From Paenibacillus sp. RC67 (GTDB lineage Bacteria; Bacillota; Bacilli; Paenibacillales; NBRC-103111): a stretch of 64,000 nucleotides of DNA. The position numbers and the translations under genes were made by a program. Positions 27,301 through 35,965 of the stretch are shown here, piece by piece; the first letter of the stretch is position 1; each line of letters opens with the position of its first letter. The stretch is taken from assembly GCF_030020805.1 (NCBI RefSeq), contig NZ_CP125098.1:386001-450000 (forward strand), given 5' to 3'. The notes under the pieces are model-generated. The model saw nothing but the letters and a program-made list of their open reading frames with translations. It was not told the origin of the DNA and made no database searches.

Positions 27301-27361
27301 CGAGTTGACGTGTAAAGATGCCATACCTTTGGAGCTAACGCTTAGGAAAGTCATTTATTAA
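24350..27361 (+). CDS. PL8-type polysaccharide lyase (chondroitin ABC lyase-like), cytoplasmic
   Basis: A 1003-residue protein matching chondroitinase ABC-like enzymes in length and layout: N-terminal beta-sandwich (about 1-165), alpha-toroid (about 170-560) and large C-terminal beta domains. The catalytic face is visible as HHVNHYPAYAVGG (His/Tyr, about 438-450) and GYHHDGWDWNRWPGTTT (Arg, about 637). Such enzymes cleave uronate-containing chains by beta-elimination. It lacks any signal peptide, unlike most family members, so it should act on imported oligosaccharides. The start at 24350 has AAAGGAG 7 bases before it. Confidence 0.8.
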   Translation: MMIFSFEDGIPECIESDEQSQLAISSQRYKDGAHSLQWDYSERAFLKITGHIGYRPFQEGAKSQARDSFAVWIYNPRPIQDKLTFQFGRNDGEQVDCGFDFRLNFQGWRTAWVAFDRDMEGTPHPEMDCLIIRGPKNAGAGTLYMDQMLLCTPIDPRFHTRDVQAPFVNLRADAAANAHWLSLYAFKQLERKLPIPDDIEPDQVENHRRMDERFEAYFLKKRSVTAEDMQRIERKFVSFEISFKGDTISGRPVELPFFDHFPGADKDRLKALANSVQLQEYTRLMMDIAVCYRSTDQMEWKQQLKAMFIDLIDYLEDQGWAYGSSQGTVHHFGYNFRNYYPAAFLMRDVLRQEERIDRTQRTMYWFSGAGRIHTPLEEVEGNVDIFNTTLHGMFASLLMLDETPYKVRELTAFKLWLSQSLLPARGLRAAYKVDGSAYHHVNHYPAYAVGGFLGVTPVMYFTSGTDYRITQEAHETVRKALLAMRLYSNKYEWLVSLSARHPTGKWALELEPFEYMALSGTPDGTQEIDEEVAAAYLRLLMPGHQTVTGERLETLGIAPEIDPNGHWTMNYAALAIHRRSSWLAGVRGHSRYLWANETYVSANLYGRYISHGHLQIMSQGDPINNEDSGYHHDGWDWNRWPGTTTIHKPISELRSDVRNVDTFSGFEEMLISDETYAGGLHLEGSNGMFAMKLHENPKYEGTHRARKSFFFFDNRIICLGSDIENENTAYSTQTTLFQNHLVDTSDPIYWNSEEAIRAFPYSRDLELDNSVWMLDNKGNGFYIPTGQTIMLSKKVQYSKHQATDADTAGNFTAAWLDHGAAPKGRGYEYTMVVQTDSSRMEQFHDAMLTPEKAAYTVLRKDRSAHVVYDRASQTTAYALFEADESVNIGHVTAVDTPCMVMIREEDDQLILSAVDPDLRLYEGVEPDQYDEHGQQVEVSLYSRSWVHAESIRHILRIKLKGCWTRPEEDNYIRVVECGTESTLIELTCKDAIPLELTLRKVIY

Positions 27362-27466
27362 GTACGGTGATAAAGTAGCGGGGGATGGAAGCGTAGTGGA
27401 GCAACTAGCGCAGCGATCCGTTATGCACCGGACTTTCATCAAGAACAATGCAGAGGGGATGATGGG

Positions 27467-29707
27467 ATGAAATCAGCGATTAACCGGCTACCGGTCTTTT
27501 ATCGATATCTTTTGTCCTACATAGTATTGCTCTTGCTGCCGCTGCTTTTTTTGGGGACGACGGGGTATTTGCGTTTAGCCGATATTGTGGGCAATGAGGT
27601 AGAGAGAAATAATCAGGCTTTGCTCGACAAGCTGCAGGATGAAGTGGATCAAAAGCTGATTCAAATGAACAAAATAGCGGGACAAATTACGCAAACACCA
27701 GAGTTGTCCCCTTACGTCTTTACTCACGATCCGCTCAGTATGTATGAAGGGAAGAAAATGCTGGAGAGCCGAGTCGTAGATGACAGCATCCGGGAGATCC
27801 TGCTGCATATTCGAGGATCGGATTATTTATACTCCTCGTTGAGCGTATATAAAGCGAAAGATTTCGTGACGGATTTTTATCATTATTCCGATTGGAGCCC
27901 AGAGCAGTTCTCTCAAGATTTGAACAGCCTGACCAAGCCGTTCTTACGCCCTGCCGAGGATGTAAAGATTGATGGGCTCCCGTACCAACGACTTATTACT
28001 TATCTGGTTCCGATCCCAGTCAACAGTCAGCGCCCATATGGCACCGTCATGTTCATGATGAAGGAGGACATGCTGTTGAAAGGCTTGAATGCGGAATTGA
28101 CGCTGCCGAAGGGCAACGCCATCGTATTCGATTCGAAAGGCCAGGTGTTATCTGCCTACAAGCAAGAGGATTACTTGAAGGATACGGCATTTTACAAGCA
28201 GCTTACTGATGAAAGAGGCAGTGCTACTCTCGAGATTATGCATAAACAATATGTCGTAACGTATCAAAAATCGGCCAAAAGCGGCCTGCTGTACGTGACG
28301 ATGCAGCCTCAATCGTTCGTGATGGCGCCGGTCAATCGGGTCATTTTCCAATGGATTAATAGTCTACTCATTATTTTCATTGCCGGCTCCCTGCTGGTCT
28401 ATCTTGTCATGCTGTTTAATTACAAGCCCGTCAAGCGGCTGGCGGCCCTCGTCGAAGCGGTTCGCGGTCATTCCATTCGCAGAGCGAATGAAATTGAAGC
28501 GATAGGCAGCGCTATTCACGATATGGCTGATTCGAACCGGATGCTCGGACGCAAGCTGGAAGAGAACCGTTCCGCTGTCAAGGAGCACTTGCTGGGCAGC
28601 TTGCTGAAAGGCGAAATGAAAACGCTACAAGAGGTCAATGATCGGGGCACAGAGGTTGATATCGTTTTTCCGAACCCGCTCATCGCGGTGCTGATTCTGG
28701 AATACCCCTCATCTCTTATTCCTTTCAAAGAGAAGCTGATTTCGGAAATATCCGCGAAATTCGAGGAAGCCTATTTAGGATATTGTAAGGACAGCCTGGA
28801 GGAAAAGCGGACGATGTTTATTATGTCTGTAGAAGGCTCCGTAGAGGAATGGAAGTCATGGCTTGGGCAATTGCATGAGTATCTAAGCACAGTGTTTGAA
28901 GCGCCTATCACGATGGGCGTCGGGAATGTGTACGCGGAGCTGACGCAGGTCGGTCGGTCTTACCTGGAAGCTTCGACTGCCATTGATTACAAGCTGATTC
29001 GCGGCAGTCAGCGGACGATTTTCTTTGACGAACTGATGGCTCATGATCATGAGGATATGTTTAATCCGAGACGTGTGCTCGATGATCTGGATATTGTGCT
29101 GCAGCATGGCAACCCTGACCGGATCTCGGAGGAGGTTCAGCAAATTGCTGTACGCATGAAGCAGAGCGGAATGACGTTGTTTATCGCGCGCGAACTCTGT
29201 TACGATATGATCCGCAAATTCATAGCCTTAGTCGAGAAGAAGCAGCCGGGCAGCTCCAATGGAAGCTTTCCCGATGTTATGGCGTTGACCGATTTCACGA
29301 CGCTCGATGAAATAGCGGATTTGTTCACTACCGCGTGCGCAACGCTATGCGAATCTCTCAAGGAACGCAAGCCTGCTTCCTCTTCGGCTCTGATCGAGCA
29401 AATTACACAATATATTTTGAAGCATTACAGTGAACCTGACTTTTCCGTCCAAAAGATCGCCGATCATTTCTCCTTGTCTTTATCTTATTTAAGCCGTTAC
29501 TTTAAGGAACAGACCGGCCGAACCGTGATGGATTATTTGAACGAAATACGAATCGATCAGGCCAAGCTGCTCCTTCGAACGGATGACCGATCTGTGAAGG
29601 AAATTGTTTTGCAGGTGGGGTACTATGATGTCTCCAGCTTTATCCGTAAGTTTAAGCAATCGGTTGGAGTAACCCCTGGCGAATATCGCAAGCAGCAGCG
29701 CGCGTAA
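27467..29707 (+). CDS. Membrane-anchored AraC family transcriptional regulator
   Basis: A 746-residue regulator. Two membrane helices (about 14-33 and 293-315) flank an extracytoplasmic sensor. A HAMP-like linker, a cytoplasmic middle domain and a C-terminal double helix-turn-helix AraC domain (about 640-745; SLSYLSRYFKEQTGRTVMDYLN, VGYYDVSSFIRKFKQSVGVTPGEYR in parts) follow. This architecture is common in Paenibacillus beside LplB/LplC-type sugar importers. It probably senses the external sugar or a loaded binding protein and activates the importer operon at 29990. Confidence 0.88.
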   Translation: MKSAINRLPVFYRYLLSYIVLLLLPLLFLGTTGYLRLADIVGNEVERNNQALLDKLQDEVDQKLIQMNKIAGQITQTPELSPYVFTHDPLSMYEGKKMLESRVVDDSIREILLHIRGSDYLYSSLSVYKAKDFVTDFYHYSDWSPEQFSQDLNSLTKPFLRPAEDVKIDGLPYQRLITYLVPIPVNSQRPYGTVMFMMKEDMLLKGLNAELTLPKGNAIVFDSKGQVLSAYKQEDYLKDTAFYKQLTDERGSATLEIMHKQYVVTYQKSAKSGLLYVTMQPQSFVMAPVNRVIFQWINSLLIIFIAGSLLVYLVMLFNYKPVKRLAALVEAVRGHSIRRANEIEAIGSAIHDMADSNRMLGRKLEENRSAVKEHLLGSLLKGEMKTLQEVNDRGTEVDIVFPNPLIAVLILEYPSSLIPFKEKLISEISAKFEEAYLGYCKDSLEEKRTMFIMSVEGSVEEWKSWLGQLHEYLSTVFEAPITMGVGNVYAELTQVGRSYLEASTAIDYKLIRGSQRTIFFDELMAHDHEDMFNPRRVLDDLDIVLQHGNPDRISEEVQQIAVRMKQSGMTLFIARELCYDMIRKFIALVEKKQPGSSNGSFPDVMALTDFTTLDEIADLFTTACATLCESLKERKPASSSALIEQITQYILKHYSEPDFSVQKIADHFSLSLSYLSRYFKEQTGRTVMDYLNEIRIDQAKLLLRTDDRSVKEIVLQVGYYDVSSFIRKFKQSVGVTPGEYRKQQRA

Positions 29708-29730
29708 ATCGAAGCTATCCCAATTTGAAA

Positions 29731-29793
29731 AAACCCTCTGCATTCGAAGCAAGCCGCTTTAGCGGTGTCCCTTCGCCTGTGGCGGGGTTTATT
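29731..29793 (+). terminator. Terminator-like branched hairpin
   Basis: AAACCC (29731-29736) pairs with GGGTTT (29785-29790) and encloses CCGC/GCGG (29754-29765). It is followed by ATTTGT rather than a pure T-run. Confidence 0.5.
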
Positions 29794-29939
29794 TGTCATT
29801 ATGCTGCAAAATCGGCATATGAGCAGGTTAATTTTGACTGATTCATGCCTCAAAACCGCACCACATCAATATTCGCATAGTCCATAAGCCGATCTCACTT
29901 ATATACAGGGGGGATCGCAGCGGTGTTAAATTAAGAGTA

Positions 29940-29953
29940 TAAAAGCGATTACA
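29940..29953. promoter_or_regulatory. CcpA (cre) site before the sugar importer operon
   Basis: TAAAAGCGATTACA matches 13 of 14 cre consensus positions. It lies about 37 bases before the first permease gene, where bound CcpA would block transcription. This predicts glucose repression of the importer. Confidence 0.65.
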
Positions 29954-29989
29954 TGCAAGGCAATGACAACATGGAGGTGAACGACAAAT

Positions 29990-30964
29990 ATGGCGCAACA
30001 AACGGATACGGTCCAAACCGGTCTATTAAAGGGTCAAGGAAACACATCCAAATCTCAATTCGCTAAGACCATTCGAAGTATCTTAATTAACTATGATTTA
30101 TATCTGCTGCTGCTTCCGACTCTTGCTTACTTTATTATTTTTCATTACGTTCCGATGTACGGATTGCAGATCGCGTTTCAAAACTTCAATCCCATCAAAG
30201 GCTATAGTGGAAGTCCATGGGTAGGCTTTGACAACTTTACCCGATTCTTCGAATCCTACCAATTCGGTACAGTTATCAGGAATACGATCGGGATCAGCGT
30301 ATTTGAGCTGCTGGTTGCTTTTCCGGCCCCGATTATATTGGCGTTGATGATCAATCAGCTGACTAGTGAACGCTTTAAGAAATTCGTGCAAACGGTTACT
30401 TACGCACCGCATTTCATTTCGACTGTCGTTGTCGTAGGGATTGTTTACTTACTGCTTTCTCCGAAAACAGGTGCAGTGAACTCCTTTATCGGATTATTCG
30501 GAGTCAAACCGATCTTCTTTATGGGGGAAGCGGCCTGGTTCAAATCCGTATTCGTCTTTTCTGGCGTATGGCAAAGCGTAGGTTGGGGAACCATCATTTA
30601 TTTGGCCGCGCTGACGGCGGTTAATCCTGACTTGCATGAGGCAGCGGTGGTCGATGGAGCAACCAAACTGCAGCGCGTTCTCCACATTGACATCCCCTCG
30701 ATCATGCCAACGGTCATTATTATGCTGATTATGAATATGGGGCATATGATGAGCGTCGGGTTTGAAAAGGTGTATTTGATGCAAAATCAGCTGAATGTCG
30801 ATGCTTCCGAGACGATTCAGACTTATGTGTACAAGGCAGGTCTCGTGCAAGCGCAGTACAGCTACGCCTCGGCTATCGGACTGTTTAATACCGTCATTAA
30901 TTTCATTTTGTTAATTTCGGTCAACAAAATCGCCAAATCGCTTAAGCAGACGAGCCTATGGTAA
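29990..30964 (+). CDS. Sugar ABC transporter permease, LplB type
   Basis: A 324-residue permease with six membrane helices. The hallmark start FIIFHYVPMYGLQIAFQNFNP and the coupling EAA loop HEAAVVDGATKLQRVLHIDIPSIMP (seen as EAAVVDGAT...RVLHIDIP) are those of oligosaccharide importers of the LplB family. It pairs with the permease gene 9 bases downstream. No ATPase gene is present, so it probably shares a general MsmX-like ATPase encoded elsewhere. Confidence 0.92.
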   Translation: MAQQTDTVQTGLLKGQGNTSKSQFAKTIRSILINYDLYLLLLPTLAYFIIFHYVPMYGLQIAFQNFNPIKGYSGSPWVGFDNFTRFFESYQFGTVIRNTIGISVFELLVAFPAPIILALMINQLTSERFKKFVQTVTYAPHFISTVVVVGIVYLLLSPKTGAVNSFIGLFGVKPIFFMGEAAWFKSVFVFSGVWQSVGWGTIIYLAALTAVNPDLHEAAVVDGATKLQRVLHIDIPSIMPTVIIMLIMNMGHMMSVGFEKVYLMQNQLNVDASETIQTYVYKAGLVQAQYSYASAIGLFNTVINFILLISVNKIAKSLKQTSLW

Positions 30965-30973
30965 AGGAGTGAC

Positions 30974-31861
30974 ATGATGAAGCTGGCAAAAACAAAAGGC
31001 GATCTCACCTTCGACTTGGTGAATTACTCACTGATCACGATTTTACTGATTCTGGTCATCTATCCGCTGTATTTCGTGATTATGGCCTCAGTTACCGATC
31101 CCGATTTGATTTACTCAGGCAAGCTGTTGTTTTTCCCCGACCATTTGACTTTGGATGGTTATAAAAAGGTGCTCTCTGAACCTTCCATCTGGCTCGGGTT
31201 TCGAAACTCTCTGCTGTATACTGTATTAGGAACGGCTATCAATGTCGTGCTGACGGTCTCTGCTGGCTACGCGCTTTCCAGAACCGATCTGGTCGGTAGA
31301 AATGTGTTCATGTTCCTGCTCGTGTTTACGATGTTCTTCGGCGGCGGGCTGATTCCGAGCTACCTGTTAATTAAAGATCTTGGGATGCTTAATACGGTGT
31401 GGGCAATGGTCATTCCGAACGCGGTATCCGTATTTAACGTGATCATTACGCGGACGTTTTTCCAATCCAACATTCCGGGTGAGGTACTGGAATCGGCAAT
31501 GATCGACGGCTGCACGAATATGAAGTTTTTTGTGAAAATAGCGATTCCTTTGGCGCTCCCGATTGTGGCAGTCATGGTGCTGTTCTACGCGGTAGGGCAT
31601 TGGAACTCCTATTTCCAGGCACTTATTTATTTGAAGAGCAACGCTATGCAGCCGCTTCAGGTGATACTAAGAAACATTCTGATTATGAACGAGGGCTCTG
31701 ATTTGCAAAATCTCCAGGATGGCTCGCAGGAGCAGCAGAAGCGGATGGAGCTCATGAAATACGCAATCATTATCGTATCGAGCTTGCCTGTACTTGTGCT
31801 GTATCCTTTCCTTCAGCGGTTTTTCGTGAAGGGCGCTCTGGTGGGCTCACTCAAAGGGTAA
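30974..31861 (+). CDS. Sugar ABC transporter permease, LplC type
   Basis: A 295-residue permease with six helices, the partner of the preceding gene. It shows TMFFGGGLIPSYLLIKDLGMLNT (first part TMFFGGGLIPSYLL), the EAA loop ESAMIDGCTNMKFFVKIAIPLALP (as ESAMIDGCT...IAIPLALP) and the typical C-terminus FLQRFFVKGALVGSLKG. The binding protein gene follows. Confidence 0.92.
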   Translation: MMKLAKTKGDLTFDLVNYSLITILLILVIYPLYFVIMASVTDPDLIYSGKLLFFPDHLTLDGYKKVLSEPSIWLGFRNSLLYTVLGTAINVVLTVSAGYALSRTDLVGRNVFMFLLVFTMFFGGGLIPSYLLIKDLGMLNTVWAMVIPNAVSVFNVIITRTFFQSNIPGEVLESAMIDGCTNMKFFVKIAIPLALPIVAVMVLFYAVGHWNSYFQALIYLKSNAMQPLQVILRNILIMNEGSDLQNLQDGSQEQQKRMELMKYAIIIVSSLPVLVLYPFLQRFFVKGALVGSLKG

Positions 31862-31918
31862 TGTAGCCAACCGCTAATGAATAGAAGCAAGAAACAAAGA
31901 ATAAGGGGGACTATGTCA

Positions 31919-33541
31919 ATGAATAAGAAGAAATGGCCAGTTGCCACAACGGCATTAACGCTTTCGATTGCACTTGGTTTGACGGGCTGCGGAGGGGACA
32001 AGAGCGCCGCGGGAGGAAACGACAAGAAGAGCGGCGAGCTGCCGAGCAACATTAATGCAACGGACTTCCCGATTGCGAAGGAAAAGCTGAACTTGAACTT
32101 TGCCGGCTTTAAGCCGCCTTCAGGTAAAGACTTGAATGATTACAAGCTGTTCCAGGATATCGAAGCAAAAACCAACATTCACATCAACTGGAACTTGACT
32201 CCTGGAAGCAGCTGGGCGGATAAGAAAAACCTGCTCTTCGCCGGCGGAGAGCTGCCTGACGCTTTTTATGGACATGGAATTTTAAGCGAAGATACAGATA
32301 TCGTTAAATACGGCTCACAGGGAGTGCTTATTCCACTCGAAGGGCTGATCGACAAGTATGCCCCGAACATCAAAAAGCTGCTTGAAGAAAATCCGACCTA
32401 TAAGAAGCAATTGACGGCACCGGATGGCCATATTTACTCGCTTCCAACCGTTAACGAAACGTATGCGAGAACGAAATCGACGATGTTCATCAATAAAAAA
32501 TGGCTGGACGAGCTGAAGCTTCCGATGCCTACAACAACCGATGAGCTGTACAAAACATTGAAGGCGTTCAAGGAGAACGATCTGGGAGGCAACAATAAGA
32601 AGGATCAAATTCCATTGTCATTTGTTCAAAACAACGGCAGCAATACGGACATCAACTCGCTCTTCGGAGCATTCGGGGTCATTGACCGCGATATCCATAA
32701 AGTCGGACATAACCATTTGTCCGTCGATAACAATAAGGTTACTTACACCGCGGTTCAGCCGCAGTACAAGGAAGCCATTCAATACATCAACAAGCTGTTC
32801 GCCGAAGGCTTGGCTGACCAAGAGAGCTTTACTCAAGACGCAAAGGTATTCAATGCCAAGACGAGCAAAGGAATCGTAGGCGTCGCTATGGACTGGAACC
32901 CGAGCAACCAGGATTACGTATCGGTGCCACCTTTAAAAGGGCCGAACGGACAGAAAGCGGCATGGGCCGATTATCCAGCAGGTATTCTGCTTAGAGGCTC
33001 CTTCTCGATCACCAATGTGAACAAAAATCCGGAAGCGACTATTCGATGGATCGACTATTCGTTTGACCCGAAAATCTCGCTGCAATTCAGCAGCGGCGTC
33101 ATCGGCGGAGATAGCCTGAAGGAACGTCCAGACGGCAAGTACGACGAAATTACGCTTCCTGCCGGCGCCAATGAGGAAGAGTTCAAGAAGGTTCCTCCTA
33201 CTGCGTACTCAGTATGGTCCTTAACAAATAAAGTAAACGATATGAAGGTCGTTACGCCAAGCGGCAAACGCAGTAAAGTGGATGTGGACAGCGTATATGC
33301 TCCGTTCCTCGTCAATAACGGTTTCCCGAAAGCTTACTTTACCGCAGAAGAAAGCGATCAGATTTCTCGCTATTTGACCGATATCGATGGCTATGTAGGC
33401 AAAATGACTGCGAAATGGATGATGTCCGGCGGTATCGATAAAGAGTGGGATGAGTATTTGAAAAAGCTCAACGATATGGGGCTGGATAAAATGATGAAAA
33501 TTTATCAAACCGTCTACGATCGATACAATAGTTCCAAATAA
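31919..33541 (+). CDS. Extracellular sugar-binding lipoprotein of the ABC importer
   Basis: A 540-residue LipO-type binding protein. The signal peptide ends at lipobox GLTGC. Features include the NWNLTPGSSWADKKNLLFAGGELPDAFYG region (in parts) and W-rich sugar-contact segments. The start at 31919 has AAGGGGGA 8 bases before it; the in-frame starts at 31877 and 31913 are less well placed. It should capture the oligosaccharide, likely unsaturated glycosaminoglycan-type fragments given the PL8 lyase, and deliver it to the two permeases. Confidence 0.9.
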   Translation: MNKKKWPVATTALTLSIALGLTGCGGDKSAAGGNDKKSGELPSNINATDFPIAKEKLNLNFAGFKPPSGKDLNDYKLFQDIEAKTNIHINWNLTPGSSWADKKNLLFAGGELPDAFYGHGILSEDTDIVKYGSQGVLIPLEGLIDKYAPNIKKLLEENPTYKKQLTAPDGHIYSLPTVNETYARTKSTMFINKKWLDELKLPMPTTTDELYKTLKAFKENDLGGNNKKDQIPLSFVQNNGSNTDINSLFGAFGVIDRDIHKVGHNHLSVDNNKVTYTAVQPQYKEAIQYINKLFAEGLADQESFTQDAKVFNAKTSKGIVGVAMDWNPSNQDYVSVPPLKGPNGQKAAWADYPAGILLRGSFSITNVNKNPEATIRWIDYSFDPKISLQFSSGVIGGDSLKERPDGKYDEITLPAGANEEEFKKVPPTAYSVWSLTNKVNDMKVVTPSGKRSKVDVDSVYAPFLVNNGFPKAYFTAEESDQISRYLTDIDGYVGKMTAKWMMSGGIDKEWDEYLKKLNDMGLDKMMKIYQTVYDRYNSSK

Positions 33542-33586
33542 GGCATGATTCCGATATGTAAATTCGAATAAATAGCTGCATTACAA

Positions 33587-33623
33587 AAGCTGTCTTCCGT
33601 CTGGAGCGGGAGGCAGCTTTTTT
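33587..33623 (+). terminator. Intrinsic terminator of the sugar importer operon
   Basis: GCTGTCTTCC pairs with GGGAGGCAGC (two G-T pairs), followed by TTTTTT. Confidence 0.85.
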
Positions 33624-33753
33624 GTCGTACAAGAGGACGATGTCTTGCCTAGAGCTGCAAAGAGGGATTTTTCTCGGTTACTGAGCAGTGGTGAGTTGAA
33701 GAATGGGCTACTTGGAAGGCTTTGAACAATGGATGATTTCTAGCTTTATTAAT

Positions 33754-33797
33754 GAAAAAAGCCGCCCCTAAGCGGTATTCCGCTCTCGAGGACAGCT
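33754..33797 (-). terminator. Intrinsic terminator of the EamA gene
   Basis: On the minus strand AGCTGTCC pairs with GGGGCGGCT around an inner AGCGG/CCGCT stem, followed by a T-run (plus A-run at 33754-33760). Confidence 0.75.
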
Positions 33798-33808
33798 TTT
33801 AATAAGTT

Positions 33809-34750
33809 CTAATGTGCAGCCCCAGCTGCAGCCAGACTGCCGCGCCGGCGCTGGTATAGGTTGTTGCTCACGAGGGCGGCAATGATAAGCAGGGTGCCGC
33901 CGATATCATAAACGGTCATCGAGTGTCCTTGAAGTACAGTAATAATGAACGTTGTAACAGGTACAAAGTTAATAAATAAAATGCCGTTTACCGGAGTGAG
34001 CAGCTTAATGCCCGTGTTCCAGCTGATGAGTGCGAAGAGACCAGCGATCAGGATCATGAAGCTAAGCTCGAAGCCAGCGGAGTAGACCATATGGAACGTT
34101 GGTGCATGCAGAATGCCAAGTGCCGTTAAGAACAAGACGATAGCTGCGGATGTTGCGGTACCCAAGACGCAGGTTAGCGTAGAATAGCGAAGAACGGACC
34201 AATCCTTGAACTGGCTGCCGCCGATCGTATAGACGACCCAGCCGATGACGCCAAGCAGCACGAGCAGTACCGGGAACAAGCTCCCTTGAACGAAAACACT
34301 CATGTCGCCCTTGGTAATAACCATGAAGCAGCCGATCAACGCTACGGTAATACAAATGATAGTTGGCGGCTCCGGTTTGCGCTGCTTGACGATCCAGAGA
34401 AGAATAACAGAAAGAATAGGCATAAGAGCTTCCATGACGGAGGCCAAGATGACGCCGGACGTTCCTAATTGATTTTGCCCCCAAAATACGAGCAGATTAT
34501 ATACGGTGAAAGCCATGGTTCCGAACATCCATAGTGATTTGCCGCGGCCTCCGAGGCTCAGCGCCTTTCTGCCCTCTTTGATCCAAAGAAGTACCACCAG
34601 GATAAGGGAAACGGCGGAATAGCGAATAACAGAAAAATAAAAAGGATCCAGGTATGTAAATGCACTTTCCGCTACCGGAAACATCGCGCCCCAGGCAACG
34701 CTTGCCAACAAGCACATCAATACGCCTTTAATGATGTGGTCTTTTCTCAT
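33809..34750 (-). CDS. EamA/DMT family transporter
   Basis: A 313-residue, ten-helix drug/metabolite transporter with two EamA repeats (about 10-140 and 155-290). Segments include the opening CLLASVAWGAMFPVAES, LLVFWGQNQLGTSGVILASVMEALMPILSV in parts, and LTPVNGILFINFVPV. Such proteins export amino acids, nucleosides or other metabolites. I start at ATG 34750 after AGGAAG rather than the TTG at 34777. A LysR gene is divergent at 34900 and probably regulates it. Confidence 0.88.
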   Translation of the reverse strand: MRKDHIIKGVLMCLLASVAWGAMFPVAESAFTYLDPFYFSVIRYSAVSLILVVLLWIKEGRKALSLGGRGKSLWMFGTMAFTVYNLLVFWGQNQLGTSGVILASVMEALMPILSVILLWIVKQRKPEPPTIICITVALIGCFMVITKGDMSVFVQGSLFPVLLVLLGVIGWVVYTIGGSQFKDWSVLRYSTLTCVLGTATSAAIVLFLTALGILHAPTFHMVYSAGFELSFMILIAGLFALISWNTGIKLLTPVNGILFINFVPVTTFIITVLQGHSMTVYDIGGTLLIIAALVSNNLYQRRRGSLAAAGAAH

Positions 34751-34899
34751 CGTCAACTTCCTACTTTCTTCCTGCAAATGTACGATTCACACGATTTCTA
34801 TCTTATTCCCAAAAACATATCATGTAAAATGATTGAAAATGATAATAAACATCATTATTATTGATATTATAAAGGGAGAAGAGAGGAGTCGGTCAGGAA

Positions 34900-35829
34900 G
34901 TGGATATCAACGATTTGAAAATATTTCAAACGGTTGCTGAGCTGGGAAGTGTCAGCAAAGCGGCTAAAGAGCTGAGCTACGTACAGTCCAATGTAACTGC
35001 GAGAATCCAACAGCTGGAGCATGAGCTCGGAACGACGTTATTCAGCAGGCATCGAAAAGGCGTGGCGCTGAATGCGGACGGACGGAAGCTGCTCGAATAT
35101 ACGCAAAAAATTTTGAAGTTGATGGCCGATATGAGGCAGGCTTTTCATGATCCGGAGGATCCTTCTGGTCCTCTGCTTATTGGCACTGTGGAAACTGTAT
35201 CCAGCCTGCCGGCACTCTTATCCACGTATTGCAGGGAGTATCCTCGCGTCGATTTGTCACTGGTAACGGGAGTTACAGAGCATTTGATGAACGAAGTGCT
35301 TCAGTATCAGCTGGATGGGGCGTTCGTTACGGGGCCGATTCACCATGCAGAGATGGAGCAGGATTATTTGATTGAAGAAGATCTTGTTCTTATTGCCAAA
35401 AAGGACGAGGCTTTTGCTTCCCTCGAGCAATGTCTAGATAAGCCTCTGCTTGTATTCCGGGCAGGCTGCGGGTATCGGGCAAGGCTCGTACAATGGCTTG
35501 GGCAGCATGGCGTTGCGCCGGCCAAAATTATGGAATTCGGGACGCTTGAAACCATCTTGGCTATGGTTAGCTCGGGTCTTGGCATCTCCCTAGTACCGAA
35601 GTCGACTATTACGCATTTGGAAGCGGCTGGCGGACTTCGCTGCTTCACACTTCCGGAGCAGTTCAGCCGGATTACGACCGTATTCATTCGCCGCCGTGAT
35701 TCGTTACTGGGGGCTACGATGCAAAAGTTTCTCGACAATGTCTCCGAGTTCCACCGGATGAACAAGGCCGCGGCTGTGTCACAAGGGACAAAGGAGCTTT
35801 TGGATTCCGAACGGCTTTCTGCAGGATAA
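34900..35829 (+). CDS. LysR family regulator, divergent from the EamA transporter
   Basis: A 309-residue LysR protein with an N-terminal winged helix (MDINDLKIFQTVAELGS, SKAAKELSYVQSNVTARIQQLE) and a periplasmic-binding-like effector domain (about 90-290). It starts with GTG at 34900. The 149-bp gap to the EamA start is the likely control region. Its effector is probably the metabolite exported by the transporter. Confidence 0.9.
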   Translation: MDINDLKIFQTVAELGSVSKAAKELSYVQSNVTARIQQLEHELGTTLFSRHRKGVALNADGRKLLEYTQKILKLMADMRQAFHDPEDPSGPLLIGTVETVSSLPALLSTYCREYPRVDLSLVTGVTEHLMNEVLQYQLDGAFVTGPIHHAEMEQDYLIEEDLVLIAKKDEAFASLEQCLDKPLLVFRAGCGYRARLVQWLGQHGVAPAKIMEFGTLETILAMVSSGLGISLVPKSTITHLEAAGGLRCFTLPEQFSRITTVFIRRRDSLLGATMQKFLDNVSEFHRMNKAAAVSQGTKELLDSERLSAG

Positions 35830-35853
35830 CAGTTTCCATTTGTATATCTTTAT

Positions 35854-35922
35854 AGCGCCTTCCTAGGCTCCTCATCAGCAAAAAAAGGCTGTTATGAGGG
35901 GATGACTGGGAAGGCGCTTTTT
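35854..35922. terminator. Long bidirectional terminator between converging LysR genes
   Basis: AGCGCCTTCC pairs with GGAAGGCGCT. An inner stem pairs CCTCATCAGC with GCTGTTATGAGG around an A-rich loop. A T-run follows on the plus strand. Confidence 0.8.
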
Positions 35923-35965
35923 GTCGTTATTACAAAATGAAATTGGACAGCTGGCCGGGATCAGA

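Noticed and set aside
33541..33808. Two hairpins between the sugar importer and EamA genes as a mobile element with duplicated ends
   Set aside because: Both are ordinary terminators of the converging genes, and no element core or inverted ends lie between them.
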